Shown here piece after piece: positions 39,693-48,452 of a stretch of 64,000 nucleotides of DNA. The first letter of the stretch is position 1; the number at the start of each line of letters is the position of its first letter. Under the pieces are notes generated by a model. That model searched no databases. It was not told where the DNA came from and was given only the letters and a program-made list of their open reading frames with translations. The position numbers and the translations under genes were made by a program. Source of the stretch: Streptomyces griseocarneus (GTDB taxonomy: Bacteria > Actinomycetota > Actinomycetes > Streptomycetales > Streptomycetaceae); NCBI GenBank assembly GCA_003674045.1, contig PENC01000004.1, positions 1 through 64,000 of the forward strand, given 5' to 3'.

Positions 39693-40073
39693 TCACGCCG
39701 GGACGCTGCCTTCGTCCGGCCAGGCGACCGGTGGTGCCTCCAGGATCGTGAAGGCCGATTCGACGCCCGCCAGCCGCAGCACCTTTGTGACGCGCGGCGT
39801 GCCGCGGACGAGCCGCAGGCGGCCGCCTCGGGCGAGCACGCGCTGACGGGCTCTCAGCAACAGGCGGATACCGCTCGCGTCCAGGAACGTGACGCGACGG
39901 AGATCGATGAGGACGTCGACGCGGAACCGTTCCGTCAGGGCGTCCACGCGCGGACAGAGAACCTGGTCCGCCAAGATGTCCAGTTCGCCGTGCAGTTCAA
40001 TGATGATGGCGCCGTATGCCACGCGCTCCCGCATGGCGAAGGCGGGTACGTCCGCACCCATGTCGCCCCTCAC
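39693..40073 (-). CDS. STAS-domain anti-sigma factor antagonist
   Basis: This 126-residue protein matches SpoIIAA/BldG-like STAS proteins: IIIELHGELDILADQVLCPR, VDVLIDLRRVTFLDASGIRL (the serine in DASG is the phosphorylation site) and LLRARQRVLARGGRLRLVRG. Two starts are plausible (40073 or 40061), each with a GAGG-type site. Such proteins release partner-switching sigma factors from anti-sigma kinases; two SigF/SigB-type sigma genes lie 1.2 kb downstream on the other strand, a tempting but unproven link. Confidence 0.88.
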   Translation of the reverse strand: MRGDMGADVPAFAMRERVAYGAIIIELHGELDILADQVLCPRVDALTERFRVDVLIDLRRVTFLDASGIRLLLRARQRVLARGGRLRLVRGTPRVTKVLRLAGVESAFTILEAPPVAWPDEGSVPA

Positions 40074-40585
40074 CGACCTCCCTCAGCCCGCATATGCCGT
40101 ATGCCTTTCTGGTGCCCCGGCAGTACGTGCTTCTCACCTCTGTCGCAGGACCGCCGACAGGTTTCTGGAAGAACCTTCGGCAATGACGAGGAGAACGTGG
40201 GGGAGAGAGGTCGGGGGAAGCGGCAATCGGGGGGACAAGCCGCTTCCCCCGGCGAGGACATGGCCTCAAAGTCCGGGCCGTGAGTCGGGGGGAAGTCGCG
40301 GCCCGGACCCCGCAGCGAGGACCATGTCCCGGCCCGCAGGATTCCTGCCAGATCCGCGGGCACACCCCCATCCTCCGCCTCCGCCGGAGCCCGACCGGTG
40401 GGCGAAGGACCCGCCTGGGAGGGCCTTTGGTCCTTAAAAATGCCGTGAGGACAACCTGTGCGCAGCCGCGGACCGACGCGCCGCCCCACCCCGATAGGCG
40501 CACCTTCGACCATACGTACGGTTAGACTCACGCGTCCGTAAGCCATACAGAGGCATGGGCCTACGCAAGGGGAGGGACGCAGGTC
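40074..40585. other. 512-bp non-coding region with three hairpins
   Basis: No supported coding sequence. It contains a 12-bp stem GGGGGAAGCGGC/GCCGCTTCCCCC (40213-40250), a 9-bp stem GTCCGGGCC/GGCCCGGAC (about 40272-40310) and AAGGACC/GGTCCTT (about 40407-40436) followed by TTAAAAA. The array could be a structured leader or small RNA, or terminators. The promoter for the small protein at 40586 probably lies near 40510-40540. Confidence 0.45.
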
Positions 40586-40750
40586 GTGGCGCAAGCGAAG
40601 AAGATCGCGCTCTGGGCCGTCGTCATATTCGTGGCGTATACGATCATCCACTCCCCGGCGCGGGCCGCCGAGCTCGTCCAAGTGGGGTTCGAGGGCATCT
40701 CGGACGCCGCCAAGGGCATCGGCGAGTTCATGACCCAGCTGATCAAGTGA
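40586..40750 (+). CDS. Small membrane-associated protein (54 aa)
   Basis: GTG at 40586 follows GGGAGGGACG. The product is VAQAKKIALWAVVIFVAYTI, then IHSPARAAELVQVGFEGISD and an amphipathic ending GIGEFMTQLIK: one transmembrane helix plus a helical tail. A near-identical small protein is familiar from many Streptomyces genomes, always short and unannotated. The frame was too short for routine ORF calling. Confidence 0.75.
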   Translation: MAQAKKIALWAVVIFVAYTIIHSPARAAELVQVGFEGISDAAKGIGEFMTQLIK

Positions 40751-40761
40751 GGGGCCGCACC

Positions 40762-41055
40762 ATGATCCGTCACCTCGTCCTGTTCAAGCTCGACGAGGGC
40801 GTCGACCGCGACGACCCGCGTGTCGCCTCGGGCGTGCGCGCGTTCGAGGAGCTCGGCAAGGAGATCCCCGAGCTGCGGTTCTGGGAGTGCGCCTGGAACA
40901 TCACGGACCGGCCGATCGCCTACGACTACGCCATCAACTCCGCCGTCGACGACGCCGACGCGCTGAAGCGCTACCTGGAGCACCCGGCGCACCAGGCCGC
41001 CGCCGCCCAGTGGCGCGAATTCGCCACATGGGTGATCGCCGACTACCCGTTCTGA
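40762..41055 (+). CDS. Dabb (stress-responsive alpha/beta barrel) protein
   Basis: This 97-residue protein matches the dimeric alpha/beta barrel family: MIRHLVLFKLDEGVDRDDPR at the start, FWECAWNITDRPIAYDYAIN, and the ending HPAHQAAAAQWREFATWV. It starts 11 bases after the small membrane-protein gene, probably in one operon. Enzymatic role uncertain. Confidence 0.88.
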   Translation: MIRHLVLFKLDEGVDRDDPRVASGVRAFEELGKEIPELRFWECAWNITDRPIAYDYAINSAVDDADALKRYLEHPAHQAAAAQWREFATWVIADYPF

Positions 41056-41102
41056 GCCGCCCCCGGCCATGCGCCGGGACGCCGCTTCCGTATGGAGCGC
41101 AG

Positions 41103-41136
41103 GCCCCTTCGCCGACCCCGGCGAGGGGGCTTTTTT
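41103..41136 (+). terminator. Rho-independent terminator with T-tract
   Basis: GCCCCTTCGCC pairs with GGCGAGGGGGC (one wobble) around a 6-base loop, directly followed by TTTTTT. A very canonical terminator for this genome. Confidence 0.9.
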
Positions 41137-41231
41137 ACACCCAACACGACGCTATGCGGTGCTTGAGAGATTGCCATGGTCTTGTGATGCTATGACCGCT
41201 TTTGCCGGATGAGTTGACCGTGAAGGGTGGC

Positions 41232-42233
41232 GTGACCGTGTCGGCCCGTACCGTCCCCGAAGCCCCCCTCCAGCGCGACCAGCCCCCCGCCTCCGCGGAG
41301 GCCCACGGAGCCGCCTCCACGGGCCGTGGCGACGATTCCGAGGAGCATACGGCCCCGCCGTCCGAGGGCGGCACGGACGGCCCTGACGGCGTCGAGAACG
41401 CCGACGGCCACCCCGATGGCCACCCCGGCGGTACGGACGACGGCGACGGCGAGGACGACCAGCCCCGGAGCCGCGGCGCCGACGCCCGCGCGCTCACCCA
41501 GGTGCTCTTCAAGGAGTTCGTGACCCTCCAGCCCGGCACGTCCGAGCACGCGCGCGTGCGGGCCGCCCTCATCGAGGCCAACCTGCCCCTCGTGCGCTAC
41601 GCGGCGGCCCGCTTCCGCAGCCGCAACGAGCCCATGGAGGACGTCGTCCAGGTCGGCACGATCGGCCTGATCAACGCCATCGACCGCTTCGACCCCGACC
41701 GCGGGGTGCAGTTCCCGACCTTCGCGATGCCGACCGTCGTCGGCGAGATCAAGCGCTATTTCCGCGACAACGTGCGCACCGTGCACGTCCCGCGCAGGCT
41801 GCACGAGCTGTGGGTGCAGGTGAACGGCGCGAGCGAGGACCTGACCGTGCTGCACGGGCGGACCCCCACCACCGCCGAGATCGCCGACCGGCTGCGCATC
41901 CCCGAGGAGGAGGTGCTCGCCTGCATCGAGGCGGGCCGTTCGTACCACGCCACCTCGCTGGAGGCCGCGCAGGAGGGCGACGGGCTGCCCGGACTCGTCG
42001 ACCGGCTCGGCTACGAGGATCCGGCGCTGGCCGGGGTCGAACACCGGGATCTCGTGCGCCATCTGCTCGTCCAGCTGCCGGAGCGCGAGCAGCGCATTCT
42101 CCTCCTGCGCTACTACAGCAACCTGACGCAGTCGCAGATCAGCGCCGAGCTGGGCGTATCCCAGATGCACGTGTCCCGGCTGCTCTCCCGGAGCTTCGCG
42201 CGGCTGCGGTCCGCAAATCGAATCGACGCGTAA
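41232..42233 (+). CDS. SigF/SigB-family RNA polymerase sigma factor 1
   Basis: The 333-residue protein carries an unusual acidic N-terminal extension of about 85 residues, then sigma regions 2-4: [60 protein letters not shown], and a C-terminal helix-turn-helix [20 protein letters not shown]. This matches SigF/SigB/SigG-type factors controlled by partner switching. GTG 41232 has AAGGGTGGC directly before it; other starts upstream are possible. It resembles the sigF/sigN neighbourhood of other Streptomyces, but I cannot assign which. Confidence 0.9.
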   Translation: MTVSARTVPEAPLQRDQPPASAEAHGAASTGRGDDSEEHTAPPSEGGTDGPDGVENADGHPDGHPGGTDDGDGEDDQPRSRGADARALTQVLFKEFVTLQPGTSEHARVRAALIEANLPLVRYAAARFRSRNEPMEDVVQVGTIGLINAIDRFDPDRGVQFPTFAMPTVVGEIKRYFRDNVRTVHVPRRLHELWVQVNGASEDLTVLHGRTPTTAEIADRLRIPEEEVLACIEAGRSYHATSLEAAQEGDGLPGLVDRLGYEDPALAGVEHRDLVRHLLVQLPEREQRILLLRYYSNLTQSQISAELGVSQMHVSRLLSRSFARLRSANRIDA

Positions 42234-42326
42234 CCCGAATGGGTGAGGACCCCTGCGGTCACTGGGCAGATATGTCGACTTGACGCTACAGCGTGTTGCC
42301 GACATGTGACATTCTGCTGGAACTGC

Positions 42327-42352
42327 GTTTGCCACAGCCCGGCCTCCGGTAT
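42327..42352 (+). promoter_or_regulatory. Possible SigF/SigB-type promoter
   Basis: GTTT, 16 bases, CGGTAT matches the GTTT-N14-16-GGGTAT consensus of SigB/SigF promoters at all but one position. It lies 68 bases before the second sigma gene and suggests auto- or cross-regulation. Confidence 0.4.
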
Positions 42353-42420
42353 TCAGGTGGGGGCCGGAACCCTCGCCCGAGGGAGTTGCTGTGACCCGTC
42401 CGCGACCTCAAGGGGGTGGC

Positions 42421-43254
42421 ATGTCCGTAGACCTGGGCAGCGCGAAGGTGCTCGCCAACGACGCACCGCACGCCGTGCTCGACGACTGCGAAGCCATCGA
42501 CACCCGCACCCTTTCCCGCTCGCTGTTCCTGCGGCTGGCCACGCTCGACCGGGACAGCGCGGAGCGCACGTACGTCCGCGACACCCTCATCGAGCTCAAT
42601 CTCCCTCTCGTGCGCTACGCGGCGGCCCGCTTCCGCAGCCGCAACGAGCCGATGGAGGACATCGTCCAGGTGGGCACGATCGGCCTGATCAAGGCGATCG
42701 ACCGCTTCGACTGCGACCGGGGGGTGGAGTTCCCGACCTTCGCGATGCCGACCGTCGTCGGCGAGATCAAGCGGTTCTTCCGGGACACGAGCTGGTCCGT
42801 GCGCGTGCCGCGCCGGCTCCAGGAGCTCCGGCTGGCCCTGACCAAGGCCAGCGACGAGCTCGCCCAGAAGCTGGACCGCTCCCCGACCGTGCCCGAGCTG
42901 GCCCTGTGCCTCGGCGTCTCCGAGGAGGACGTGGTCGACGGCCTGGCGGTCGGCAACGCCTATACGGCCAGCTCGCTCGACTCGCCCTCGCCCGAGGACG
43001 ACGGCGGCGAGGGCTCGCTGGCCGACCGGCTGGGTTATGAGGACACCGCGCTGGAGGGCGTCGAGTACCGCGAGTCCCTCAAGCCGCTGCTGGCCAAGCT
43101 GCCGCCGCGGGAACGGCAGATCATCATGCTCCGGTTCTTCGCCAATATGACGCAGTCCCAGATCGGCGAGGAGGTCGGCATCTCCCAGATGCATGTCTCC
43201 CGGCTGCTGACGCGGACGCTCTCGCAGCTCCGGGAAGGGCTGATCGCGGACTGA
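42421..43254 (+). CDS. SigF/SigB-family RNA polymerase sigma factor 2
   Basis: This 277-residue protein shares long identical stretches with the upstream factor ([60 protein letters not shown]) and has region 4 [20 protein letters not shown]. It lacks the acidic extension. ATG at 42421 follows AAGGGGGTGG; GTG at 42391 with GAGGGAG is an alternative. The pair is a tandem duplication. Confidence 0.91.
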   Translation: MSVDLGSAKVLANDAPHAVLDDCEAIDTRTLSRSLFLRLATLDRDSAERTYVRDTLIELNLPLVRYAAARFRSRNEPMEDIVQVGTIGLIKAIDRFDCDRGVEFPTFAMPTVVGEIKRFFRDTSWSVRVPRRLQELRLALTKASDELAQKLDRSPTVPELALCLGVSEEDVVDGLAVGNAYTASSLDSPSPEDDGGEGSLADRLGYEDTALEGVEYRESLKPLLAKLPPRERQIIMLRFFANMTQSQIGEEVGISQMHVSRLLTRTLSQLREGLIAD

Positions 43255-43343
43255 GGCCCGCCGCCACGGCAGGCCCCGGGTCTGGATCAACGGGGGACCC
43301 GCCCGCCTTACCGCCCGCCCATCTCGACCGCAGATATATACAC

Positions 43344-43358
43344 CTGACGTTGCGTCAG
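43344..43358. promoter_or_regulatory. Inverted repeat upstream of lipoprotein gene
   Basis: CTGACG-TTG-CGTCAG, a 6-bp perfect inverted repeat 13 bases before the ATG at 43372, after an AT-rich ATATATA stretch (43333-43340) that may be the minus-10 region. Confidence 0.45.
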
Positions 43359-43371
43359 CCACACTGGGCCG

Positions 43372-44271
43372 ATGCGACGGAAGACGGTACTCCGACGGAA
43401 GACCGTGGTCTCCGCCTCCGCCGTCGCCGGGGCCGCCGCGCTCACGCTGGGCGCCTTGCTCTCCGGATGCGGTGGCAGCGGCCGTGACGCCTATGTCGCG
43501 ACAGGAGCCGCAGGGCCGGACTCGTCCTCCCGGACCGTCGACGGCGCCGTCCCGCCCAAGGGCCGGGTGGAACTGCTGCCCCTGGACGGCGCGCGCAGCG
43601 CACCTCCGGGCTCTTCGTCCTCCACGCGCCCCCCGAGCACCTCACCACCATCGAGCCCCCCGGGCCCATCGAGCCCAGCGGCTCCCCCGAACTCCGCGAG
43701 GCCCCCGACGATCTCGGCAGGGCCCCTGGTTCCGGCCCCCGCCCCCGGGCAGCACCCCGGCGGTACGGGCAGCGGCTCCCCACCCGCCGAGCCGCACCCC
43801 GGCCCCGGATCGCCCACAGGCCCCGGCGGCCCCTCCTCGCCCCCGGCGCCACCGATCGCGGACCTCCACCTCGGCGAACCCCGCCGCGCCCCGGACCCCG
43901 AGGGCCGCCGCTGGTGCGAACAGATCACCGTGACGTTCACCAACACCGGGGGCCACGCCGCCACCGCGGGCACCGTCACCTTCGGCACCCACATCGTCGA
44001 CATCTTCGGTTTCGACTGGGCGACCCTTCCCTCCACCCAGCCTCTCCCCGCCCCGATCGCCCCCGGCCGGTCGGTGGACGGCACATGGACGGTCTGCGTG
44101 GACGCGTGGCGCGTGCCGCCGGGCATGCGCGTGGAGACCCGCGATGTGTCGGCGACCTGGACGGACGTGCCGCAGCCGCCGTCGGGCTCCCCCTCGGCGC
44201 CCTCTTCGGCGTCCTCTTCGGCATCACCGTCAGCTTCGGCACCGGCTTCCACGAGGCGCGACGGGCCCTGA
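43372..44271 (+). CDS. Proline/serine-rich lipoprotein
   Basis: This 299-residue protein has a lipoprotein signal (VSASAVAGAAALTLGALLSG-C) and a long Pro/Ser/Gly linker (about residues 75-160) that probably spans the wall. A C-terminal beta-rich domain of about 90 residues (ITVTFTNTGGHAATAGTVTF, DIFGFDWATL) follows, with cysteines CEQ and CVD, then a Ser/Ala-rich tail. The domain looks like a carbohydrate-binding-module-like sandwich, but the family is not identified. Confidence 0.72.
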   Translation: MRRKTVLRRKTVVSASAVAGAAALTLGALLSGCGGSGRDAYVATGAAGPDSSSRTVDGAVPPKGRVELLPLDGARSAPPGSSSSTRPPSTSPPSSPPGPSSPAAPPNSARPPTISAGPLVPAPAPGQHPGGTGSGSPPAEPHPGPGSPTGPGGPSSPPAPPIADLHLGEPRRAPDPEGRRWCEQITVTFTNTGGHAATAGTVTFGTHIVDIFGFDWATLPSTQPLPAPIAPGRSVDGTWTVCVDAWRVPPGMRVETRDVSATWTDVPQPPSGSPSAPSSASSSASPSASAPASTRRDGP

Positions 44272-44361
44272 CAGCCGCCGCTCGTCACACTTTCCACCCA
44301 TTCGAATGAAAGTGGGCGCCTGCGTGGCGTAGCCCGGTGGCGTGCGGGCATTTCCGGATCA

Positions 44362-44380
44362 CAGTGCGAATCCCGCACTG
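44362..44380 (+). promoter_or_regulatory. Inverted repeat upstream of lasso precursor
   Basis: CAGTGCG-AATCC-CGCACTG is a perfect 7-bp inverted repeat 30 bases before the precursor ATG. It may be an operator or a 5'-leader hairpin. Confidence 0.45.
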
Positions 44381-44409
44381 GCGCATGAGGGATCCGGAGG
44401 GGATTTTCC

Positions 44410-44541
44410 ATGGAACAGCACGAGTGGTACGAGCCACCCACGGTGGAGGAGGCCGGCGACTTCGCCGAGCTGACGCGCGGTTGCACAGTCGGGTCGATGA
44501 TCGAGATGAACCCGGAGTTCCCCTGGTTCTGCGAGCGCTGA
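44410..44541 (+). CDS. Lasso peptide precursor (A)
   Basis: This 43-residue frame is too short for routine calling. The leader MEQHEWYEPPTVEEAGDFAE then LTR carries the Y-x-x-P motif recognised by RRE proteins and the Thr at position -2 required for lasso maturation. The predicted core is GCTVGSMIEMNPEFPWFCER, with Gly1 and Glu9 placed for a 9-membered macrolactam ring and Cys2/Cys18 able to form a ring-to-tail disulphide. GGAGGGG upstream is the ribosome-binding site. Cyclase, RRE, protease and ABC genes follow on the same strand. I do not recall a published lasso peptide with this core. Confidence 0.88.
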   Translation: MEQHEWYEPPTVEEAGDFAELTRGCTVGSMIEMNPEFPWFCER

Positions 44542-44690
44542 CACCACTACGACATGACGGACAGAGCTTCGTCCTGCGGCCGGAGCACAGGCGTTTCCGG
44601 TCGCCGTGAAGCCGACGGTGGCCGGGCAGGTCCCGGTCACCGTTGACGCGTTCGAGGTGGGGCGGGGGCTCTTACGGAGGGGGGTCTCTT

Positions 44691-46772
44691 ATGGAGCAGC
44701 ACGCGGAACAGCACGTGGAGCAACTCGGGGAACGGTTCGTAGAACAGCCCGTAGAACAGCGCGAGTCGGGGCTGCCGCCCCTGAGCGGCGGGGGCGAGGT
44801 CTGGTTCGCGGCCCTGCCGGACGGCGAGGTGGCCCGCGCCGCGGCACACCTGCTGCGGCACCGGGCGGCCAGGCGCGTCGACCACCATTCCGGCCGTCCC
44901 TGGCTGCTGGGCGACTGGCCGGACGGATACGTCACGGTCGCCGCCGCGGGTGCGAGACGACTCGCGGTCGTCGGGCGCTGCCCGGCCACGGCGAACGCCT
45001 TGTCGGTGCGCCTCGGCAGGGTCCGCGGCGTCAACGACGTGGAGGCGGCGTTCGGCGGGTTGACGGGCAGCTTCCATCTCGTCGCCTCCGTCGGCGGGCG
45101 GGTCCGGGCGCGGGGAAGCGCGTCCGGGGTGCGGCGGATCTTCCATGCGCGGGTGGCGGGGGTGACGGTCGCGGCGGCCACGTCGGCCGGGCTCGCGGCG
45201 GCGATCGAAGCGGGCGTGGACGAGGAGACCCTGGCCCTCCACCTCCTGTCGTCCCCGCCCCCGTATCCGCTGGACCACCGGTCCGTATGGCGAGGAGTCC
45301 ACGGGCTGCGCCCCCACGACTGCCTGGTGATCGAGGCGGACGGCCGGGCCCGTGCCCTGCGCTGGTGGCACCCCCCGGAGCCGGAGCTGCCGCGCGTCCG
45401 GGGAGCCCCCGCCGTGCGCCGCGAGCTCACCGCCGCGGTCGCCTCGTGCATGGCCGACGACGGCACGGTGAGCGCGGACCTCTCCGGCGGGACGGACTCC
45501 ACCAGCCTGTGCTTCCTGGCCGCGCGGAGGTGCCGCTCGGACCGGGGCAAGCTGGTCACGCTGCACTGGGAGGCTCTCGACCCGGCGAACGACGATCCCG
45601 TCTGGGCCCGTCGGGCCGCGGCCCGGCTCCCCGGTGCGCAGCATGTGATGCCTTCCCGTGACGACTGCCCCGGGTGGTACGGCGGGCTGACCGATCCGGG
45701 CGACCTGTCCGCGCCCGCGCCCACGCCCGTGTCCGCGTCCACGTTCCCGGCCACGTTCCCGGCCACGGACGAACCGGGGGTCTGGGTGCGGGACCGCGCC
45801 CGGTTCGCGCTGCTCGCCGAGCTGATGACCGGCCGCGGATCACGGCTCCATATGACGGGAGGCGGCGGTGACGAACTGTTCACCGCCCTCCCGCCCTACC
45901 TGCACGACTACGTCCGCAGCGCCCCGCTGGCGGCGCTCGCCCGCATCCGCGGGCAGTGGCGCTTCCGGCGGTGGCCGCTGTGGCCGGTGCTGCGCGCGCT
46001 GACGGACCGCGGCCCCTTCGACCGGTGGCTGGCCGCCTCGGCCGGCCGCCTGACCGTGTCGGCTCCTGGTTCGTATGCCGTCGGCCGGTACGTCCCCTCC
46101 ATGGCATGGGGGCCGGACCTGCGTCTGCCGCCCTGGGCCACCCCCGACGCCGCCCGCGCGGTCCGTGACCTGCTGCGCGAAGCCGCCGAGGACGCGGAAC
46201 CCCTGGCCCGGCAGCGCGGACAGCACGCGGCACTGGCGAGCATCCGCGCGGGCGGGTACGGGGTCCGCCTGCTCGGCCAGGTGACCTCCCGGCTCGGCCT
46301 GGAGTACGCCGCGCCCTACCTCGACGACGGGGTGATCGAAGCCGCCCTGTCCGTGCGCGTCGCCGAACGCACCGGCCCCGGCCGCCACAAACCGGTGCTG
46401 GCCGACGCGATGCGCGGGATCGTCCCCCAGGAGATCCTGGAGCGGTCCACCAAAGGGGAGTACAGCGCCGAGTTCCACGCGGGATTCGGCCGGAACCGGG
46501 CCCTGCTCCTGGAGCTCTTCGGCGACGCGCGCCTCGCGCGGACCGGGCTCGTGGACCCCGCGGCCCTCCGGGCGAGCCTGCTCGCGCCCGACCCGGCCGT
46601 CGGGTTCGTCCGCTCCCTCGACCCCACGCTGGGCTGCGAGATGTGGCTCCGCTCACCGCCACGGACGGCCGTCGACCACCGCGCGGCCGTGGACACCGCC
46701 TCCACCTCCACCTCCGCTTCCGCTTCCGCTTCCACCGGCATCGGCATCGATCGGCATCGGAGAGCCCCATGA
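44691..46772 (+). CDS. Lasso cyclase (C), asparagine synthetase homolog
   Basis: This 693-residue protein has an N-terminal glutamine-amidotransferase-like half and the AMP-forming half with the PP-loop SADLSGGTDSTSLCF. It activates the core Glu9 side chain and closes the ring onto Gly1. Family blocks include MTGGGGDELFTALPPYLHDY and the late KPVLADAMRGIVPQEILERS. It is longer than the usual 600 residues because of an EQ-rich start (MEQHAEQHVEQLGERFVEQP) and a Thr/Ser/Ala-rich end. ATG at 44691 follows GGAGGGG. It overlaps the RRE gene by ATGA. Confidence 0.9.
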   Translation: MEQHAEQHVEQLGERFVEQPVEQRESGLPPLSGGGEVWFAALPDGEVARAAAHLLRHRAARRVDHHSGRPWLLGDWPDGYVTVAAAGARRLAVVGRCPATANALSVRLGRVRGVNDVEAAFGGLTGSFHLVASVGGRVRARGSASGVRRIFHARVAGVTVAAATSAGLAAAIEAGVDEETLALHLLSSPPPYPLDHRSVWRGVHGLRPHDCLVIEADGRARALRWWHPPEPELPRVRGAPAVRRELTAAVASCMADDGTVSADLSGGTDSTSLCFLAARRCRSDRGKLVTLHWEALDPANDDPVWARRAAARLPGAQHVMPSRDDCPGWYGGLTDPGDLSAPAPTPVSASTFPATFPATDEPGVWVRDRARFALLAELMTGRGSRLHMTGGGGDELFTALPPYLHDYVRSAPLAALARIRGQWRFRRWPLWPVLRALTDRGPFDRWLAASAGRLTVSAPGSYAVGRYVPSMAWGPDLRLPPWATPDAARAVRDLLREAAEDAEPLARQRGQHAALASIRAGGYGVRLLGQVTSRLGLEYAAPYLDDGVIEAALSVRVAERTGPGRHKPVLADAMRGIVPQEILERSTKGEYSAEFHAGFGRNRALLLELFGDARLARTGLVDPAALRASLLAPDPAVGFVRSLDPTLGCEMWLRSPPRTAVDHRAAVDTASTSTSASASASTGIGIDRHRRAP

Positions 46773-47041
46773 CGCTCGCCCTGCGCCATGACATCACCGC
46801 GACGGACACCGACGACGGCATGGTCCTGCTCGACGAGATCACCGGCCGCTACTGGGTGTTGAACCGCACCGGCGCCCTCGTCCTGCGCACCCTCCTCGAC
46901 GGCGCCACCGTCCACGACGCGGCCCGCGGCCTCGGCGAGAAATACCCCGGCCCCGGCCTCCCTCCTGAGCGGTTCGCCGACGACGTGGCCTCCGTCGTCC
47001 GCGCGCTCTCCGCCGCCGGTCTGGTGGTGGACGGCGCATGA
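46769..47041 (+). CDS. Lasso peptide RRE protein (B1, PqqD-like)
   Basis: This 90-residue protein has the PqqD/RRE fold signature MVLLDEITGRYWVLNRTGAL, VLRTLLDGATVHDAARGL and FADDVASVVRALSAAGLV. B1 proteins bind the leader peptide (here the YEPP motif) and deliver it to the protease. Overlaps at both ends (ATGA with C, ATGA with B2) show tight translational coupling. Confidence 0.9.
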   Translation: MTLALRHDITATDTDDGMVLLDEITGRYWVLNRTGALVLRTLLDGATVHDAARGLGEKYPGPGLPPERFADDVASVVRALSAAGLVVDGA

Positions 47042-47469
47042 GCCGCCCGATGACCCCGGCTCCCCGGGAGGACGTTCCCCTGCGGCGCCGTCCCCCGGTG
47101 CTGCTGGCCACCGCCGCCGCGCGGCTGCTCGTCCTGCTCAAGCCCCGCCGCATCCGCCGCGTCCTGACGCTGGTCCGCCGCGGGGCCGCCCCGGCCGGCG
47201 CCGACGAGGCCCTCGCCGCCCGCCGGGACGTCGTCGCCGTCAGCGCGCGCTGCGCCGGGGAAGGCTGCCTGCAGCGCTCCGTCGCCACCGCCCTGCTGTG
47301 CCGGATGCGCGGCGTCTGGCCGGACTGGTGCACCGGCGTGCGCACCGCGCCGTTCCGCGCCCACGCCTGGGTGGAGGTCGACGGCCTCCCGGTCGGCGAA
47401 CCGTACCCGCCCGGCTACCACCATCGCCTGATGGTCGTGCCCAGCCCGCCGCCCCGGGGCACCCCATGA
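47038..47469 (+). CDS. Lasso peptide leader protease (B2)
   Basis: This 143-residue transglutaminase-like cysteine protease has the catalytic cysteine in CAGEGCLQRSVATALLCRMR, histidine in FRAHAWVEVDG and Asp right after. It removes the leader. Its basic N-terminus (LVLLKPRRIRRVLTLVRRGA) matches other B2 proteins. Confidence 0.9.
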   Translation: MSRPMTPAPREDVPLRRRPPVLLATAAARLLVLLKPRRIRRVLTLVRRGAAPAGADEALAARRDVVAVSARCAGEGCLQRSVATALLCRMRGVWPDWCTGVRTAPFRAHAWVEVDGLPVGEPYPPGYHHRLMVVPSPPPRGTP

Positions 47470-48452
47470 GCACAGCGGACACGGTCGTGGGCGTGGACGC
47501 GGAGGTGACGGTCCTCGCCCGCGGGCTGCGCAAGACCTACGCCTCCGGTGTGGAGGCCGTCCGCGGGGTGGACCTGACCGTGCGCGCGGGCGAGACCTTC
47601 GGCTTCCTCGGCCCCAACGGCGCGGGCAAGTCCACCACCATCGCGATGCTGTGCACCCTCGCGCGGCCCACGGCGGGCCGGGCCCGGGTCGCGGGCGCGG
47701 ACGTGCGCGCCGACCCGGCCGCGGTGCGCCGCCGCATCGGGCTGGTCTTCCAGGAGATCACCGTCGACGCGGAGCTGACCGCCGCCGAGAACCTCCGCTT
47801 CCACGCCGACCTCTACGGCCTGCCGCGGCGCACGACGCGGGCGCGCCTCGCCGACACGCTGTCCCTGGTCGGTCTGGCCGACCGCCGCGACAGCCTCGTC
47901 CACACCTTCTCCGGCGGGATGAAACGCCGCCTGGAGATCGCCCGGGCCCTGCTGCACACACCCCGGGTGCTCTTCCTCGACGAACCCACCCTCGGGCTGG
48001 ACCCGCAGGCCCGCGCCCTGCTCTGGGAGCACCTGCACCATGTGCGGCGGCGGCACGCCATCTCCCTCTTCCTGACCACCCATTACCTGGAGGAGGCCGA
48101 GCACTGCGACCGCATCGCCGTCATCGACGGCGGCCGGATCGTCGTCGAGGGCAGTCCGGGCGCGCTCAAGGCGGCCGTCGGCACCGACCGCGTCCAGTTG
48201 CGCACCGCCGACGACCCGGCCGCGCGGACGGCTCTGCGCGAGCGCTTCGGGCTGGACGCCGACGCCGGCCCGGACGGGCTGCGCGTCCATGTGCCCGACG
48301 GCGCCGCCTTCGTCCCCGCGCTCTGCGCGGGCCTCGGCGTGACCGTGCTGTCCGTCACCGTCACCCGGCCCAGCCTCGACGACGTCTTCCTGCACTGGAC
48401 GGGCCGCACCATCCGTGACGCGGAGACGGCCGGAGGCGCCGGTGCGCGGTGA
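47466..48452 (+). CDS. ABC transporter ATPase, lasso export (D, DrrA-like)
   Basis: This 328-residue protein has Walker A GPNGAGKST, signature FSGGMKRRLEIARALL, Walker B RVLFLDEPTLGLDP and H-loop TTHYLEEAEH, in the DrrA/daunorubicin-type order with a C-terminal extension of about 80 residues. Overlap ATGA with B2 places it in the cluster. It probably exports the mature peptide and gives self-protection. Confidence 0.92.
   Translation: MSTADTVVGVDAEVTVLARGLRKTYASGVEAVRGVDLTVRAGETFGFLGPNGAGKSTTIAMLCTLARPTAGRARVAGADVRADPAAVRRRIGLVFQEITVDAELTAAENLRFHADLYGLPRRTTRARLADTLSLVGLADRRDSLVHTFSGGMKRRLEIARALLHTPRVLFLDEPTLGLDPQARALLWEHLHHVRRRHAISLFLTTHYLEEAEHCDRIAVIDGGRIVVEGSPGALKAAVGTDRVQLRTADDPAARTALRERFGLDADAGPDGLRVHVPDGAAFVPALCAGLGVTVLSVTVTRPSLDDVFLHWTGRTIRDAETAGGAGAR

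Noticed and set aside
44542..44690. A second precursor peptide between the lasso precursor and cyclase
   Set aside because: Short frames exist (for example beginning MTDRASSCGR) but none has the leader motif or a Thr at -2 followed by a suitable core.
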